DNA from: Brackiella oedipodis DSM 13743
Lineage (GTDB): Bacteria; Pseudomonadota; Gammaproteobacteria; Burkholderiales; Burkholderiaceae_B
Length of the DNA: 64,000 bases
Reading direction: 5' to 3'
Assembly (NCBI RefSeq): GCF_000621025.1
Contig: NZ_KK211205.1
Coordinates: 186,001-250,000 of the forward strand
Part shown: positions 18,151 to 28,875 of the stretch, piece by piece
Position numbering within the stretch: the stretch's first letter is position 1
How the letters are laid out: the number at the start of each line of letters is the position of its first letter
The notes under the pieces: model-generated
What the model saw: only the letters and a program-made list of their open reading frames with translations
The model's database searches: none
What the model was told of the DNA's origin: nothing
Position numbers and translations under genes: made by a program

Positions 18151-19467
18151 ATGTCTACACAAACCCTTCGTCTTCTTGGTGTGACGGTGATCGCCTTTGT
18201 TGCCGTTTATTTGATTGCTTATTTAATGCCGATGCAGTCGGATGATTATGCCTATGCCAATACGGGGTTGGGCCTGCAAAGCCATTGGCAACATTATTTG
18301 ATTTGGAGCGGTCGTGTGGTGTCCGACTATATCAGCTCATTGATGTTGGTGTTGCTCAATAAACCAGTCATCGCCGCTTTGACCGCATTGGCCACGATAC
18401 TATTGATGCTGACCATCACCTATATACCGAGGATCGTCGCGCCAGCAGCCACGGCCCACAAAAATCAAACATCGGCCTTGGTCGTGGCCTTTATGTTGAT
18501 GCTCTTTTGGGTCGGTAACCCGGCGCTAGGGGAAACGGTTTTTTGGGTGGTGGGCTCGGCTAATTATTTGTACACCACTTTATTTGTCAGCTTATATATA
18601 GCTTGCTTGCTGAGTTACATCTGTCATGGGCGCTATTATGCAGGCTTATTGCTGTTTTCTTTTTTGGCTGGTCTTAGCAACGAAAACACCGCTTTTATTG
18701 TGGTTTTCATTGCTTTATGCAGTAGCGTCTATAGTCTACAAAGATCAAGGTCTAAAGCCATTTTAGTGTCTTGTGGCTTGGTCTTGTTAGGGGCGGCCAT
18801 TCTTTATCTTTGTCCGGGTAGTTTTAATCGTGCCAATCAACCATTTTATGCCGAATGGAATGACATGACTTTATTTGGCAAGATGAGTTATTTTTTATCC
18901 GAAAAACTGTTTTGGGCTTTCAGAGAACTGGCTGTTGTTTTTTTGACGGCAGTGCTCTTACTGGTAGTTAACTATAAATATCATCCATCTCGTAATGCAC
19001 TGGCCACGCAGGGGGCTGTTTTGTTTTTGTTGGCAGCTTTCTTGAGTCTAGGGATCATGATATTGAGCCCGACGTTTCCGCGTCGTGCCCTGATGGGACC
19101 GATGTTTTTTATGCTGATTTCAGTGTCGTTTTCAGTCAATTCAATTTGGCAGGCTAGGGCTGACGTACGGATGCGCAGATTCATGTATGTCTTGCTGCTG
19201 CCATTAAGTTTAGGGGTTATTGTGTCCTATAGCTTAATGCTGCGCTCAACCATTCAAGTTCACAAACAAGAACAAATTCGCCAGGCGCTGATTCAGGCTC
19301 ATCTCAACGCGGGAGATCAAGTCTTCGCTATCCCTGGTTTTTATTGGCCTCGATCTCTACGAGGTGGTGATTCACCCGATACCTCTATGCAGGAATACAC
19401 CATCAGTCAGTACTATGGTGTCAAACGCATTATTACCATAGAAAGCCAAGCAGATTTTGCAAAATAA
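18151..19467 (+). CDS. DUF6056-like polytopic membrane protein (possible GtrII-type glycosyltransferase)
   Basis: A 438-residue protein with about eleven hydrophobic segments. An Asp-Asp motif follows the first helix (MPMQSDDYAYA), then WSGRVVSDYISS, FWVVGSANYLYT, SNENTAF and PGSFNRAN. This pattern matches the DUF6056 group, which looks like GT-C/GtrII integral glycosyltransferases that use polyprenyl-phosphate sugars. The acidic pair at the first periplasmic loop would be the catalytic site by analogy. A GtrA/GtrB pair at 32.8 kb could supply the lipid-linked sugar. The specific function is unproven. Confidence 0.65.
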   Translation: MSTQTLRLLGVTVIAFVAVYLIAYLMPMQSDDYAYANTGLGLQSHWQHYLIWSGRVVSDYISSLMLVLLNKPVIAALTALATILLMLTITYIPRIVAPAATAHKNQTSALVVAFMLMLFWVGNPALGETVFWVVGSANYLYTTLFVSLYIACLLSYICHGRYYAGLLLFSFLAGLSNENTAFIVVFIALCSSVYSLQRSRSKAILVSCGLVLLGAAILYLCPGSFNRANQPFYAEWNDMTLFGKMSYFLSEKLFWAFRELAVVFLTAVLLLVVNYKYHPSRNALATQGAVLFLLAAFLSLGIMILSPTFPRRALMGPMFFMLISVSFSVNSIWQARADVRMRRFMYVLLLPLSLGVIVSYSLMLRSTIQVHKQEQIRQALIQAHLNAGDQVFAIPGFYWPRSLRGGDSPDTSMQEYTISQYYGVKRIITIESQADFAK

Positions 19468-19571
19468 ATGTAACAATTAAAAACGCTTTGCTGGCTCAAC
19501 TAATAGTAGAATGAGGAGTCTTGAGCAGCAGTTTACATAATAATTACAACGGGATTCCAATAAACATTCAT

Positions 19572-21653
19572 ATGCGACGTATCCTCATTTTGGCGCCTGA
19601 GTTAAGCGGATTAGATAATAGTTCTCACGTTTCGAGTGCTCTCATGGCGCTCGCTGTCGATCTGCAACAAAGTGGTCATCACGTGACGGTGCTCTATACA
19701 GGTGAATCTTACCAAGAGGATAGCTTTGCTGCCTGTGTACAGACCTACCAAGCTAAGGGCATTGACTTGGTCAGAATCACCCACTATGTGGGCAATCAAT
19801 TGTTATTTAGTGAACCGGCAGATCAAATTATCCAAGGCACGCAAACCCAAAAAAGCAGTTATGCGGTTTATCGTTGGCTGCTCAAAAATAACGATTGGGA
19901 TACGGTCATCAGTAGTGCTTACAAGGGGGATTTGTACTATAGCGTTTTGGCTAAACAACAGGGTTTGCATTTTCAAAATATACGCTTTGTTGTGACGCTT
20001 TATGCACCGTTGCTGTATTTAGATCAAGGTAATCATTTATTACCGTCCAATATTGAGCGGGTGATCCAGTATTTTTATGAACGAACGGTGGTGACAGGGG
20101 CTGACAGTTTAATTTGCTCTTCAGAGGCGCTCATCGACTGGTTACAACAACAAGGCTGGGACTTGCCGCAGGATAGGCGCGTTGGCTACAAATGCCTAAC
20201 GCAGACGGCCGCCGCCGCGCTACCCTCTGTCAATCCGCAGGCGACGGCAACGTCTGGCCGTGAATTAGTGTTTTTGGGGGCGCTCGAGTCACGCAATGGC
20301 CTGAATTTACTGCTGAGTGCTTTTCGCTTCCTAGATGCGAAGGCGTGTGGTCTGACGCAAATCACATTTATAGGCAGTGACAGCCACCAAAACAGTGAAC
20401 TCATTCGCCAAAAAGCCAAGCACCTAGATTGCACTATCAAGATTATTAATGATTACAGTCGACAGCAAGCATTGGACTACGTGTGCCAACATCAACCCTT
20501 GGTGATTATGCCTTTTCCACAGGCCAATTTGACGAGTAGCTTGTTCGATTGCGTGACTCAAGGTGTGAATCTGCTATTGTCGCCACAAACGGGGGCGGGT
20601 GAGATTTTAGCGCAGCCCGATCCGGCCTTGTGGTGCGCACTCAATCCAGCCCAAATGGCACAACAAATTATGCAGCGCCTCCAGGCCAGCCCGGTGCCTG
20701 TGCAACTGCAAGCCAAGCTCACCACCTTAACTCAGCAAGTGCACAATATTCTTGAGCAGGACTATCAAGCTCGGCTCATGGATAACAGCCCCTTGCCCTT
20801 GGTGACGGTTTGTATCACGCATTTTGAGCGGCCCCATCTACTTAAGCAAGCAGTCGCCTCTATTCAAGCACAAAGTTATGATCATCTTGAAATTGTGCTA
20901 GTCGATGATGGTAGTCGTGATCAAGCCACGCTAGCGTATCTTAATCAATTACAACAAGACACACATTCTAAAACGCCGATTCAGGTGATCCGCACGCCTA
21001 ACCAATACTTAGGCGCGGCACGCAATATGGCCGCCGCCCACGCCAAGGGTGAGTATTTATTGTTTATGGACGATGATAATCTGGCCCATCCACAAGAGGT
21101 GGAGATTTTTGTCAAAGCAGCGCTAAATACCGACGCCGATGTGCTCACCTGTTTAGTGGATCTCTCTCCCGAGGAGGATTTTCGTGAGCATCGCATCAGT
21201 CACAAAATAGGCTTACCGATAGGTGCCTGCCTGACGCTGGGGATTTTGACCAACTGTTATGGGGATGCCAATGCCTTAATCAAAAAAAGTTTCTTTGATC
21301 AGTTAGGCGGCTTTACTGAGGATTATGGGATTGGCCATGAGGATTGGGAATTCTTTAATAAGGCGGCCTTGGCGGATGCTAAATTCGCCTTAGTCCCCGA
21401 AACCTTATTTTGGTATCGTATCTCAGAGGAGGGGATGCTGCTGTCTGGTGACCTCAAAAAAAATAATTATCGCAATTTCAGACCATTTTTACAGAAGTTT
21501 GGCAGCCTCGCTTACGGCGTTAGCCTAGGGTTGGGTTACTTTAATGAACTGCAAGCCATGGATTTGGATGAAATGCGCAAAAAACAATCTATTTGGTACC
21601 GAGTTAAATCTAAATTGCGGCATTGTGCCTTTAAATCTACCCCAAAAGCCTAA
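19572..21653 (+). CDS. Bifunctional glycosyltransferase: GT4-like N-terminal domain fused to GT2
   Basis: A ~693-residue fusion. Residues 1-~395 resemble a GT-B fold (RRILILAPELSGLD, later RELVFLGALESRNGLNLLLSA), but the usual donor-site E-x7-E is altered (NLTSSLFD in its place). Residues ~407-600 form a complete GT2 domain: VTVCITHFERPHLL, LVDDGSRD, a DDD-Asn metal motif at 500-503, and GIGHEDWEFFNKAAL. A TTG at 19521 with AGGAG only 2 nt upstream would add 17 residues; I prefer the ATG at 19572 because it begins at the first strand of the fold. Two sugar additions by one polypeptide are possible. Confidence 0.82.
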   Translation: MRRILILAPELSGLDNSSHVSSALMALAVDLQQSGHHVTVLYTGESYQEDSFAACVQTYQAKGIDLVRITHYVGNQLLFSEPADQIIQGTQTQKSSYAVYRWLLKNNDWDTVISSAYKGDLYYSVLAKQQGLHFQNIRFVVTLYAPLLYLDQGNHLLPSNIERVIQYFYERTVVTGADSLICSSEALIDWLQQQGWDLPQDRRVGYKCLTQTAAAALPSVNPQATATSGRELVFLGALESRNGLNLLLSAFRFLDAKACGLTQITFIGSDSHQNSELIRQKAKHLDCTIKIINDYSRQQALDYVCQHQPLVIMPFPQANLTSSLFDCVTQGVNLLLSPQTGAGEILAQPDPALWCALNPAQMAQQIMQRLQASPVPVQLQAKLTTLTQQVHNILEQDYQARLMDNSPLPLVTVCITHFERPHLLKQAVASIQAQSYDHLEIVLVDDGSRDQATLAYLNQLQQDTHSKTPIQVIRTPNQYLGAARNMAAAHAKGEYLLFMDDDNLAHPQEVEIFVKAALNTDADVLTCLVDLSPEEDFREHRISHKIGLPIGACLTLGILTNCYGDANALIKKSFFDQLGGFTEDYGIGHEDWEFFNKAALADAKFALVPETLFWYRISEEGMLLSGDLKKNNYRNFRPFLQKFGSLAYGVSLGLGYFNELQAMDLDEMRKKQSIWYRVKSKLRHCAFKSTPKA

Positions 21654-21720
21654 ATTCGGCATGCTTGGCTCGACGTTATATCCAGCGGAGTAATTATGTG
21701 CTTTTACTAAGGTAATAGCT

Positions 21721-21726
21721 TATAAT
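21721..21726 (+). promoter_or_regulatory. Candidate -10 box upstream of small membrane protein
   Basis: A perfect TATAAT lies 31 nt before the ATG at 21757, inside the gap after the GT4-GT2 fusion gene. No clear -35 is visible. It would allow separate transcription of the small gene and the two GT2 genes after it. Confidence 0.35.
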
Positions 21727-21756
21727 GTTTGCTGATATTTTATGGGAGCTATACGC

Positions 21757-21936
21757 ATGTCGATTCGCGCTGGATTCACTTTGTTTTGTTTTGGGATATT
21801 ACTCTTGATTTGTCGACTCTTTGGCTTTTTTGCCTTTGAGCCTGCACTTGTTTCGGATATTGGGGTTGTCTCTATTTGCCTTGGCGCTGCTGTCATTATC
21901 GCTAAGGTATTTCAGAAATATTGGTATACGGTTTAA
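21757..21936 (+). CDS. Small two-helix membrane protein, unknown function
   Basis: A 59-residue hydrophobic protein: a short basic N-terminus (SIRAG), one membrane helix at ~6-24 and a second at ~33-52, ending in a basic-aromatic tail. GGGAG at 21744-21748 is 8 nt before the ATG at 21757, so this start is better than the upstream in-frame ATG at 21742. I do not recognise the family. It lies between glycosyltransferase genes, with 29 nt to the next one, so a role in the same pathway is possible but is only inferred from position. Confidence 0.55.
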   Translation: MSIRAGFTLFCFGILLLICRLFGFFAFEPALVSDIGVVSICLGAAVIIAKVFQKYWYTV

Positions 21937-21965
21937 TTTTTCTTTGAGAGACACAAGAGATTTCA

Positions 21966-23165
21966 ATGACTGCACTCGAACATATTGTTGTAGACAATAG
22001 GAAGGACAGCAAACCCGATCTTTCTATTATTATCCCTGTTTATAACACTCAAGACTACGTTTTAGACACCCTTAACTCCCTTGTGAGTAACAATACCAGC
22101 CAGTATGAGCTGATTATTGTTGACGATGAATCCCCAGATAATGCTCAAGAAGTCATCACTCAATGGCTTCGTCAGCACGCAGAAGTTTCAGCGCTTTTAC
22201 TGAGCAAGGCCAATGGTGGTCTAGGGGCTGCACGTAATTCGGGCGTCAAGTTTGCCCGCGGTGATTATCTAGCCTTTATGGATAGTGATGACTTATGTCA
22301 GGCCGGCACTTACGCGGGCATGATTAAATTCATGCAAGCCAATCACATCCAAATTGCCATTGCACGCGCCAAAACGTTTAGTAACAGGAATTATCAGTGT
22401 GGCGATTTTAATGATAAGGCGATTATTGACAGAATTCTCCGATCCAGGCCTGCTGTCGTCACCAACGCTGTGCGTGAACCCTTATTGTTGCGTGTCGAGC
22501 CAAACGCGTGTGTACGGATTATTGCCAAAGACTTTTTTGAGCAAGCACTCATAGGCTTCCCCGAAAAAGTCTTATTTGAGGATTTATATCCGCACTCATT
22601 AGCCATGGCCAAGGCGCAGAGAGTTGGCCTCTATGATGATGTATTATTGATTTATCGTATGGCGCGCCTTGGCCAAATTACCGGTACCAAAGGCAAAAGC
22701 CGTTTTGATATCATCAAAGTGGTACAAAGCATCAATGAGGACGAAAGCATCCGCACCCTTAACCAAGAAGCGGGTGCGATTTTGTGCAATCAGATAGCTA
22801 AATTTGTGTTGTGGTGCGCTGCCGCCCTGCATGAGGATGATCTCGCTCAGTTTTTTGTGCAATATACCCGAAATATCGACCAGATTCCGAGTGAGTGGTG
22901 GCAAACTAGCCTCAACAAGTATGCTGAAAACGAATTAGAACAACGCTTTTGTGAATACTCGCTCGAGAACAAACCTAGCCATCTCGCCGCCTTATTTGCC
23001 AAACACCAAGCGCCAGGTATGTTGGCCGAAAAGACGGCAGCCCTTCTTGATAACCACGAAAATCTTCGTAGATATTCGTCTCGTTTCAAACTCGCCTCTG
23101 AATCGACCTTAAAACGCTCGGTCTCGTATCTTAAATACAATCTCAAGAATAAAATCTTAAAGTAG
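21966..23165 (+). CDS. Glycosyltransferase family 2
   Basis: A 399-residue GT2 protein. The GT-A domain occupies residues ~18-230: LSIIIPVYNTQDYVLDTLNSL, VDDESPD, GGLGAARNSGV and the DSDD metal motif at 106-109. The C-terminal ~170 residues are helical and lack a recognised domain. It resembles capsule and LPS transferases of the CpsI/WaaV group in layout. The donor is unknown. The next GT2 gene follows after 12 nt, with a shared promoter probably upstream at 21.7 kb. Confidence 0.87.
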   Translation: MTALEHIVVDNRKDSKPDLSIIIPVYNTQDYVLDTLNSLVSNNTSQYELIIVDDESPDNAQEVITQWLRQHAEVSALLLSKANGGLGAARNSGVKFARGDYLAFMDSDDLCQAGTYAGMIKFMQANHIQIAIARAKTFSNRNYQCGDFNDKAIIDRILRSRPAVVTNAVREPLLLRVEPNACVRIIAKDFFEQALIGFPEKVLFEDLYPHSLAMAKAQRVGLYDDVLLIYRMARLGQITGTKGKSRFDIIKVVQSINEDESIRTLNQEAGAILCNQIAKFVLWCAAALHEDDLAQFFVQYTRNIDQIPSEWWQTSLNKYAENELEQRFCEYSLENKPSHLAALFAKHQAPGMLAEKTAALLDNHENLRRYSSRFKLASESTLKRSVSYLKYNLKNKILK

Positions 23166-23177
23166 AAGGGGTCTGAA

Positions 23178-24584
23178 ATGTCTATGAGTTTACAAACTAT
23201 TACGGCGCAGCAGCAAAGAATTAACCCGTTACTGGACTGCAGTGGCGATGACTTGTGGCGCTTCAAGAACTTTTTCTATGGGCCAATTCAGTCACCTCTC
23301 GATGAGGGTGCCATCCTAATTATTGGCAAAAAGTCTGAGCTTGAAATTCGCATGCTCAGAAAACAAAAACCAGACTCTCGGATCATTGTATGTGACGACC
23401 TGGAACCCAAATTTCAGGAAGGTATCGAATACATCGCCAAGATTGATGATCTCAAGCAGCTCTCAAATCTAGAACGTATCAGTTACTGCCGTATTAGTGA
23501 GCAGTACTTTTCTGAAGAATTATTGCAATCCTTGCTCGAGAGCGGTATTGCCATCGATTATGCTTGCGGTGCGTATGAATCAATTCTTCTGTCTAGCTAT
23601 CAAATTTACCGTTATCTCGTTAAGTTAGCGACACGTTTTTGCTTTAAGAACCTCAAAACCTTCAAAGCCTTGTCCAAAACCGAGGCCGCTGTACGTCCGT
23701 TTGTTTCTGTGGTTGTGCCGGCGTATGGCGTCGAGAAATATCTCGATCAATGCCTAGAGACCTTAGCGCACCAAACCCTCGAAGAGATTGAAGTTATTGT
23801 GGTGGATGACGGTGCCAAAGACCGTAGCGGAGAGATCGCTGATCAATGGGCCGCCAAATACCCACAAAAAATCAAAGTCATCCACAAACCTAATGGTGGT
23901 TGCGCCTCAGCGCGCAATGCTGGCTTAGAGGCCGCGACGGGGATCTATATTGGCACTGTTGACGGTGACGATTGGGTGTCTATCTATATGTTCGAAGACC
24001 TCTTTAATGCGGCCATTCCTAATATGGTGGATATCGCCCAATGTGGTTTTATTCAGGCCTTCGAAACGGGTGATCGCAATCCAATTTACGACCATCACTC
24101 ACCAGACACTCGTGAGCCGTACGAGCTCAATCATATCAACGATTATATTTTTAATCAGCCGACTGTTTGGCGCCGCATCCATCATCGCAGTTTTGTGGAT
24201 CAATACAAACTACGCTTTAATGAAAGCCTCAAACGCTTTGATGATTTGCCGTTTAACTTCTTTAGTTTGAGTTTGGCCAATAGCGTTATGGTGATTCCAG
24301 ATTGTCATTATTACTACCGTCTGGGTCGTCCTGGCCAAGACGTTGCCTTTAGTGATGATCGTTTATTCATTCACTTCGATATTTTCAATTATATGTTTGA
24401 CGTGCTAACTAAGCAGTACAGCAATCTCAATATACCTGAACTCGAAAAAGTGGAAGCCAATGCTCACAACTGGGCCCTTAGCTTTATTGACGCTCAATTC
24501 AAAGAAGAATATCGTCGCAAGGCAAACGCCAGTATGAAAAAATACAATCGTTTCCTCAGCGGCAGCAGTCCAACGCAGTTTTAA
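23178..24584 (+). CDS. Glycosyltransferase family 2 with an N-terminal extension of unknown fold
   Basis: A 468-residue protein. The GT2 domain starts near residue 173 (FVSVVVPAYGVEKYLDQCLE) and carries VVDDGAKDRS, GGCASARNAGL and the metal motif DGDDW at 262-266. Residues 1-~170 do not look like a transferase. They contain an ILIIGKKSELEIRML turn and IIVCDDLEP, suggestive of a Rossmann-like alpha/beta domain, without a recognisable signature. AAGGGG sits 6 nt before the ATG. It is the last gene of this transcript, followed by a strong terminator. Confidence 0.85.
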   Translation: MSMSLQTITAQQQRINPLLDCSGDDLWRFKNFFYGPIQSPLDEGAILIIGKKSELEIRMLRKQKPDSRIIVCDDLEPKFQEGIEYIAKIDDLKQLSNLERISYCRISEQYFSEELLQSLLESGIAIDYACGAYESILLSSYQIYRYLVKLATRFCFKNLKTFKALSKTEAAVRPFVSVVVPAYGVEKYLDQCLETLAHQTLEEIEVIVVDDGAKDRSGEIADQWAAKYPQKIKVIHKPNGGCASARNAGLEAATGIYIGTVDGDDWVSIYMFEDLFNAAIPNMVDIAQCGFIQAFETGDRNPIYDHHSPDTREPYELNHINDYIFNQPTVWRRIHHRSFVDQYKLRFNESLKRFDDLPFNFFSLSLANSVMVIPDCHYYYRLGRPGQDVAFSDDRLFIHFDIFNYMFDVLTKQYSNLNIPELEKVEANAHNWALSFIDAQFKEEYRRKANASMKKYNRFLSGSSPTQF

Positions 24585-24595
24585 GAAGATCAACG

Positions 24596-24633
24596 AACGG
24601 CGTCTGAGGTGTGTAACTTCAGACGCCGTTTTT
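24596..24633. terminator. Bidirectional rho-independent terminator
   Basis: Arms AACGGCGTCTGA (24596-24607) and TCAGACGCCGTT (24619-24630) are fully complementary around an 11-nt loop and run into TTTTT on the plus strand. It separates the plus-strand GT2 gene (stop at 24584) from the convergent pyruvyl transferase gene (stop at 24653). Confidence 0.9.
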
Positions 24634-24652
24634 GTTGAGTTCTCAGACGGAC

Positions 24653-25930
24653 TTAGTCAGTTTCAGATGGTGCGCTGCCTTCAGCTTCGGGGCTGGACGC
24701 TCGCTTAGTCTCTGCTTCTGCAGGGGCGGCACAATCGAGTGTGGACTCGGGCGAGATGACTGGCGCCTCAACCTCTTCGGGCTGGGGCGTTTCTGTATTT
24801 TGTGTATCGGTGGGTGTGACGCCGTATAAACGTAGAGCCAAAGCCTGTTTTTCTTTGCAAAGGGTCATAAATCGGCTATGTACGTTGTCACTACATGTCG
24901 GTTGAGGTAACTCAAGGGCGTCACGATTGCTCCACAATGACCAGCCCGAACCATTATCGATCACTAATTGATGCTTGATATCGTAATAATCATTAGAAAT
25001 ACTCAATGCCACCCCCCGACAACCCGCGGCCGCGGCCACTAAATGGTGATGAAACCGCGTGCTATACCATTGTTGATCAGGTTTGATAGGCAAGCCCGCC
25101 ATAATCGAATCGGAGGCCGGGTAGAACTTAATGTGCTCAATGTGTTGACTTAAGAGCTCGTAGGCCAGCCTGTCTTGGCCAGGTATGGCTTCAATATAGC
25201 CGATGCTATGACCCGCTTCGACTAAGCTTTTGAGGCGGCACGTCAGTGCACTCAGCAGGCTAAAGAACGTAATTTCTTCGGTTTGGTCACGTTGTAAGCA
25301 AACCATGATCTCTGGCACGTCTTGATCGCGGCGATGCGTCTCTTCGGTGATGGTATCGAGAGCCAGAAACGCATCATCACTGCCGTGTTCGACAGCCAGC
25401 AATTGTGCTGAGGGTTCGTCACGACTTTCTACAAAATCAAAGTGCGTCAATACCTCCTTGAGGAGGGCGACATCTGCGGGGTTGTAGATCGGCAAAAAAC
25501 CTGTACCTGTGATATAGGCCTTGCAGTGGTTAAGCTCCTTAATGGCTTTGGCACACTGTAGCAAACTCATATTGCTGACCCATTTGGAATTAATATAGCC
25601 ACCGCCGACAATATGCACCACATCGATATCGCGTAGCGTTAATAAGGAGATATCTAAATGCGGTGAACCTAGCTGTTTAATGGAGCGATCGACATAGGCA
25701 AATGAGCCTGCGATGTCTTCATTACAACGTTCATGGACTAAACGCCATAAGGTATTAGTGACGGTGACTTTGTACTGGCTTAAATAAGCCAGGACATTAC
25801 CCACAAATGGTACATCAACCCAGATCTCGGCATCCGGCAGATGGCGTCTTAAGTAACTGACCCAATTTTGCAAAATGAGCTCGTCACCAAAATTAGGGTA
25901 CCCAGCAGGGCTGATTAAGTAGATTTTCAT
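24653..25930 (-). CDS. Polysaccharide pyruvyl transferase family protein with acidic C-terminal tail
   Basis: A 425-residue member of the PF04230 family, which adds ketal-linked pyruvate to sugars with phosphoenolpyruvate as donor, in the cytoplasm. Supporting signs are the N-terminal YPNFGDELILQNWV, VVHIVGGGYIN, ITGTGFLPI, and the C-terminal third with STRFHHHLVAAAAGCRGVAL containing the conserved His residues. The last ~55 residues are an unusual low-complexity Pro/Glu/Ala/Ser tail not expected for the family. It is 7 nt downstream of glf on the minus strand, so the two are co-transcribed, away from the rest of the locus. Confidence 0.85.
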   Translation of the reverse strand: MKIYLISPAGYPNFGDELILQNWVSYLRRHLPDAEIWVDVPFVGNVLAYLSQYKVTVTNTLWRLVHERCNEDIAGSFAYVDRSIKQLGSPHLDISLLTLRDIDVVHIVGGGYINSKWVSNMSLLQCAKAIKELNHCKAYITGTGFLPIYNPADVALLKEVLTHFDFVESRDEPSAQLLAVEHGSDDAFLALDTITEETHRRDQDVPEIMVCLQRDQTEEITFFSLLSALTCRLKSLVEAGHSIGYIEAIPGQDRLAYELLSQHIEHIKFYPASDSIMAGLPIKPDQQWYSTRFHHHLVAAAAGCRGVALSISNDYYDIKHQLVIDNGSGWSLWSNRDALELPQPTCSDNVHSRFMTLCKEKQALALRLYGVTPTDTQNTETPQPEEVEAPVISPESTLDCAAPAEAETKRASSPEAEGSAPSETD

Positions 25931-25937
25931 AGATAAG

Positions 25938-27675
<1,738 letters not shown>

Positions 27676-28863
27676 ATGAATAATGCCTCCCGTTTGCCTG
27701 CAAATAAAGCCAAAATTACCTATCTCGAAGGCTTGCGCGGTCTGTGCTGTTTAATCGTTGTGTTCGAACACATGATTACCGACTTTAAGCCAGATTTACG
27801 TTTCACAGATATAGAGACTTTTTGGGGCAGCGTGCGACGCTTTGTCGCTTGGTCGCCGCTCAATATCATTTATAACGGCTTTGTCCCCGTCTGTATTTTC
27901 TTTATTCTTAGCGGTTTTGTGTTATCGCGTAAATTCATCAAAAGCCAAAATTACAACGACTTATTCGTGGCAAGCATTAAGCGTTATCCACGCTTGATTT
28001 TGCCGGTGCTAGGCTCCATGATTTTTACCTTTTTGGTCTTTAAAGGCTTGGACGTTTTTTATGGCACTGAGTTCGAACTCAAGCTATTTAAGGCGATTAA
28101 GCAGGGCGTGTATTTTGCGCCGTTTGAGCACAAGCCAGTGGCTAATATCGTGTTGTGGTCGATCTCTTATGAGATGTATGGCTCCTTTCTGGTATTTGCT
28201 TTATTAGCTTTTTTTGGCAAACAAAAGCACCGTTTTATTTTTTATAGTATTGTGCTGCTCTTCTTTTATCTACGTAAAGATGGTGAGTTATCACATTTTT
28301 ACGGTTTGTATGGCTTATTTATTTTTGGCTTGATCTTGAGTGACATTTATATCCATCGTCATGGCTTTACTATGTCTCCGATCTGGCGTTTTATATGGTT
28401 TGCCTTGGGCATGTTTTTGGTTTCTACCCCTATGGTACGAACTGAGGGTGAGTCTGTTTATCAAGGTATTTATAGTTATTTACAGCTTTTTCATTTCAAT
28501 CCACATGAACCGCAATGGGCCTTTATCGTTCTGCCTGGCGCCATGTTGGTATTTGCTTCTATCTTGGGCTCGACCTTAGCCCAACGTTTTTTTGATTTGC
28601 GATTCTTGCAGTTCTTAGGACGGATATCTTTTTCTTTGTATTTATTGCACTTTGTCATTGTTAAAGGCATAAAGACTGTCGTCATGCCGCATTTTGATCA
28701 TATTGGCGCGCTTGATTTTGTCTTTTTGGTAATCTTGACGCTGGCAATTTGTTTTGGTCTGTCCATTGTCTATGAACGCTGGGTCGATCAACCAGCGATA
28801 AAATGGGCCAATAAATTTGCTAATCGTGTCAATCGCGCCGATAACACGAGCAAATCTTTTTAA
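27676..28863 (+). CDS. Acyltransferase family 3 membrane protein
   Basis: A 395-residue AT3 protein with about ten membrane segments. The catalytic motif is intact: LEGLRGLCCLIVVFEH gives R-x10-H, then FVPVCIFFILSGFVLSRKF and WSISYEMYGS, in which the HxWSxxxE element is represented by Trp-Ser...Glu. It lacks an SGNH domain. It is the first gene of a plus-strand group with two OafA-like proteins and gtrAB, spaced 12 nt from the next gene. Confidence 0.87.
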   Translation: MNNASRLPANKAKITYLEGLRGLCCLIVVFEHMITDFKPDLRFTDIETFWGSVRRFVAWSPLNIIYNGFVPVCIFFILSGFVLSRKFIKSQNYNDLFVASIKRYPRLILPVLGSMIFTFLVFKGLDVFYGTEFELKLFKAIKQGVYFAPFEHKPVANIVLWSISYEMYGSFLVFALLAFFGKQKHRFIFYSIVLLFFYLRKDGELSHFYGLYGLFIFGLILSDIYIHRHGFTMSPIWRFIWFALGMFLVSTPMVRTEGESVYQGIYSYLQLFHFNPHEPQWAFIVLPGAMLVFASILGSTLAQRFFDLRFLQFLGRISFSLYLLHFVIVKGIKTVVMPHFDHIGALDFVFLVILTLAICFGLSIVYERWVDQPAIKWANKFANRVNRADNTSKSF

Positions 28864-28875
28864 GAGCGTCTTTTT

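Noticed and set aside
24608-24630. Neisseria-like DNA uptake sequence in the terminator
   Set aside because: The stem reads TTCAGACGCC, which differs from the neisserial uptake element in its last bases, and no repeated copies were noticed elsewhere.
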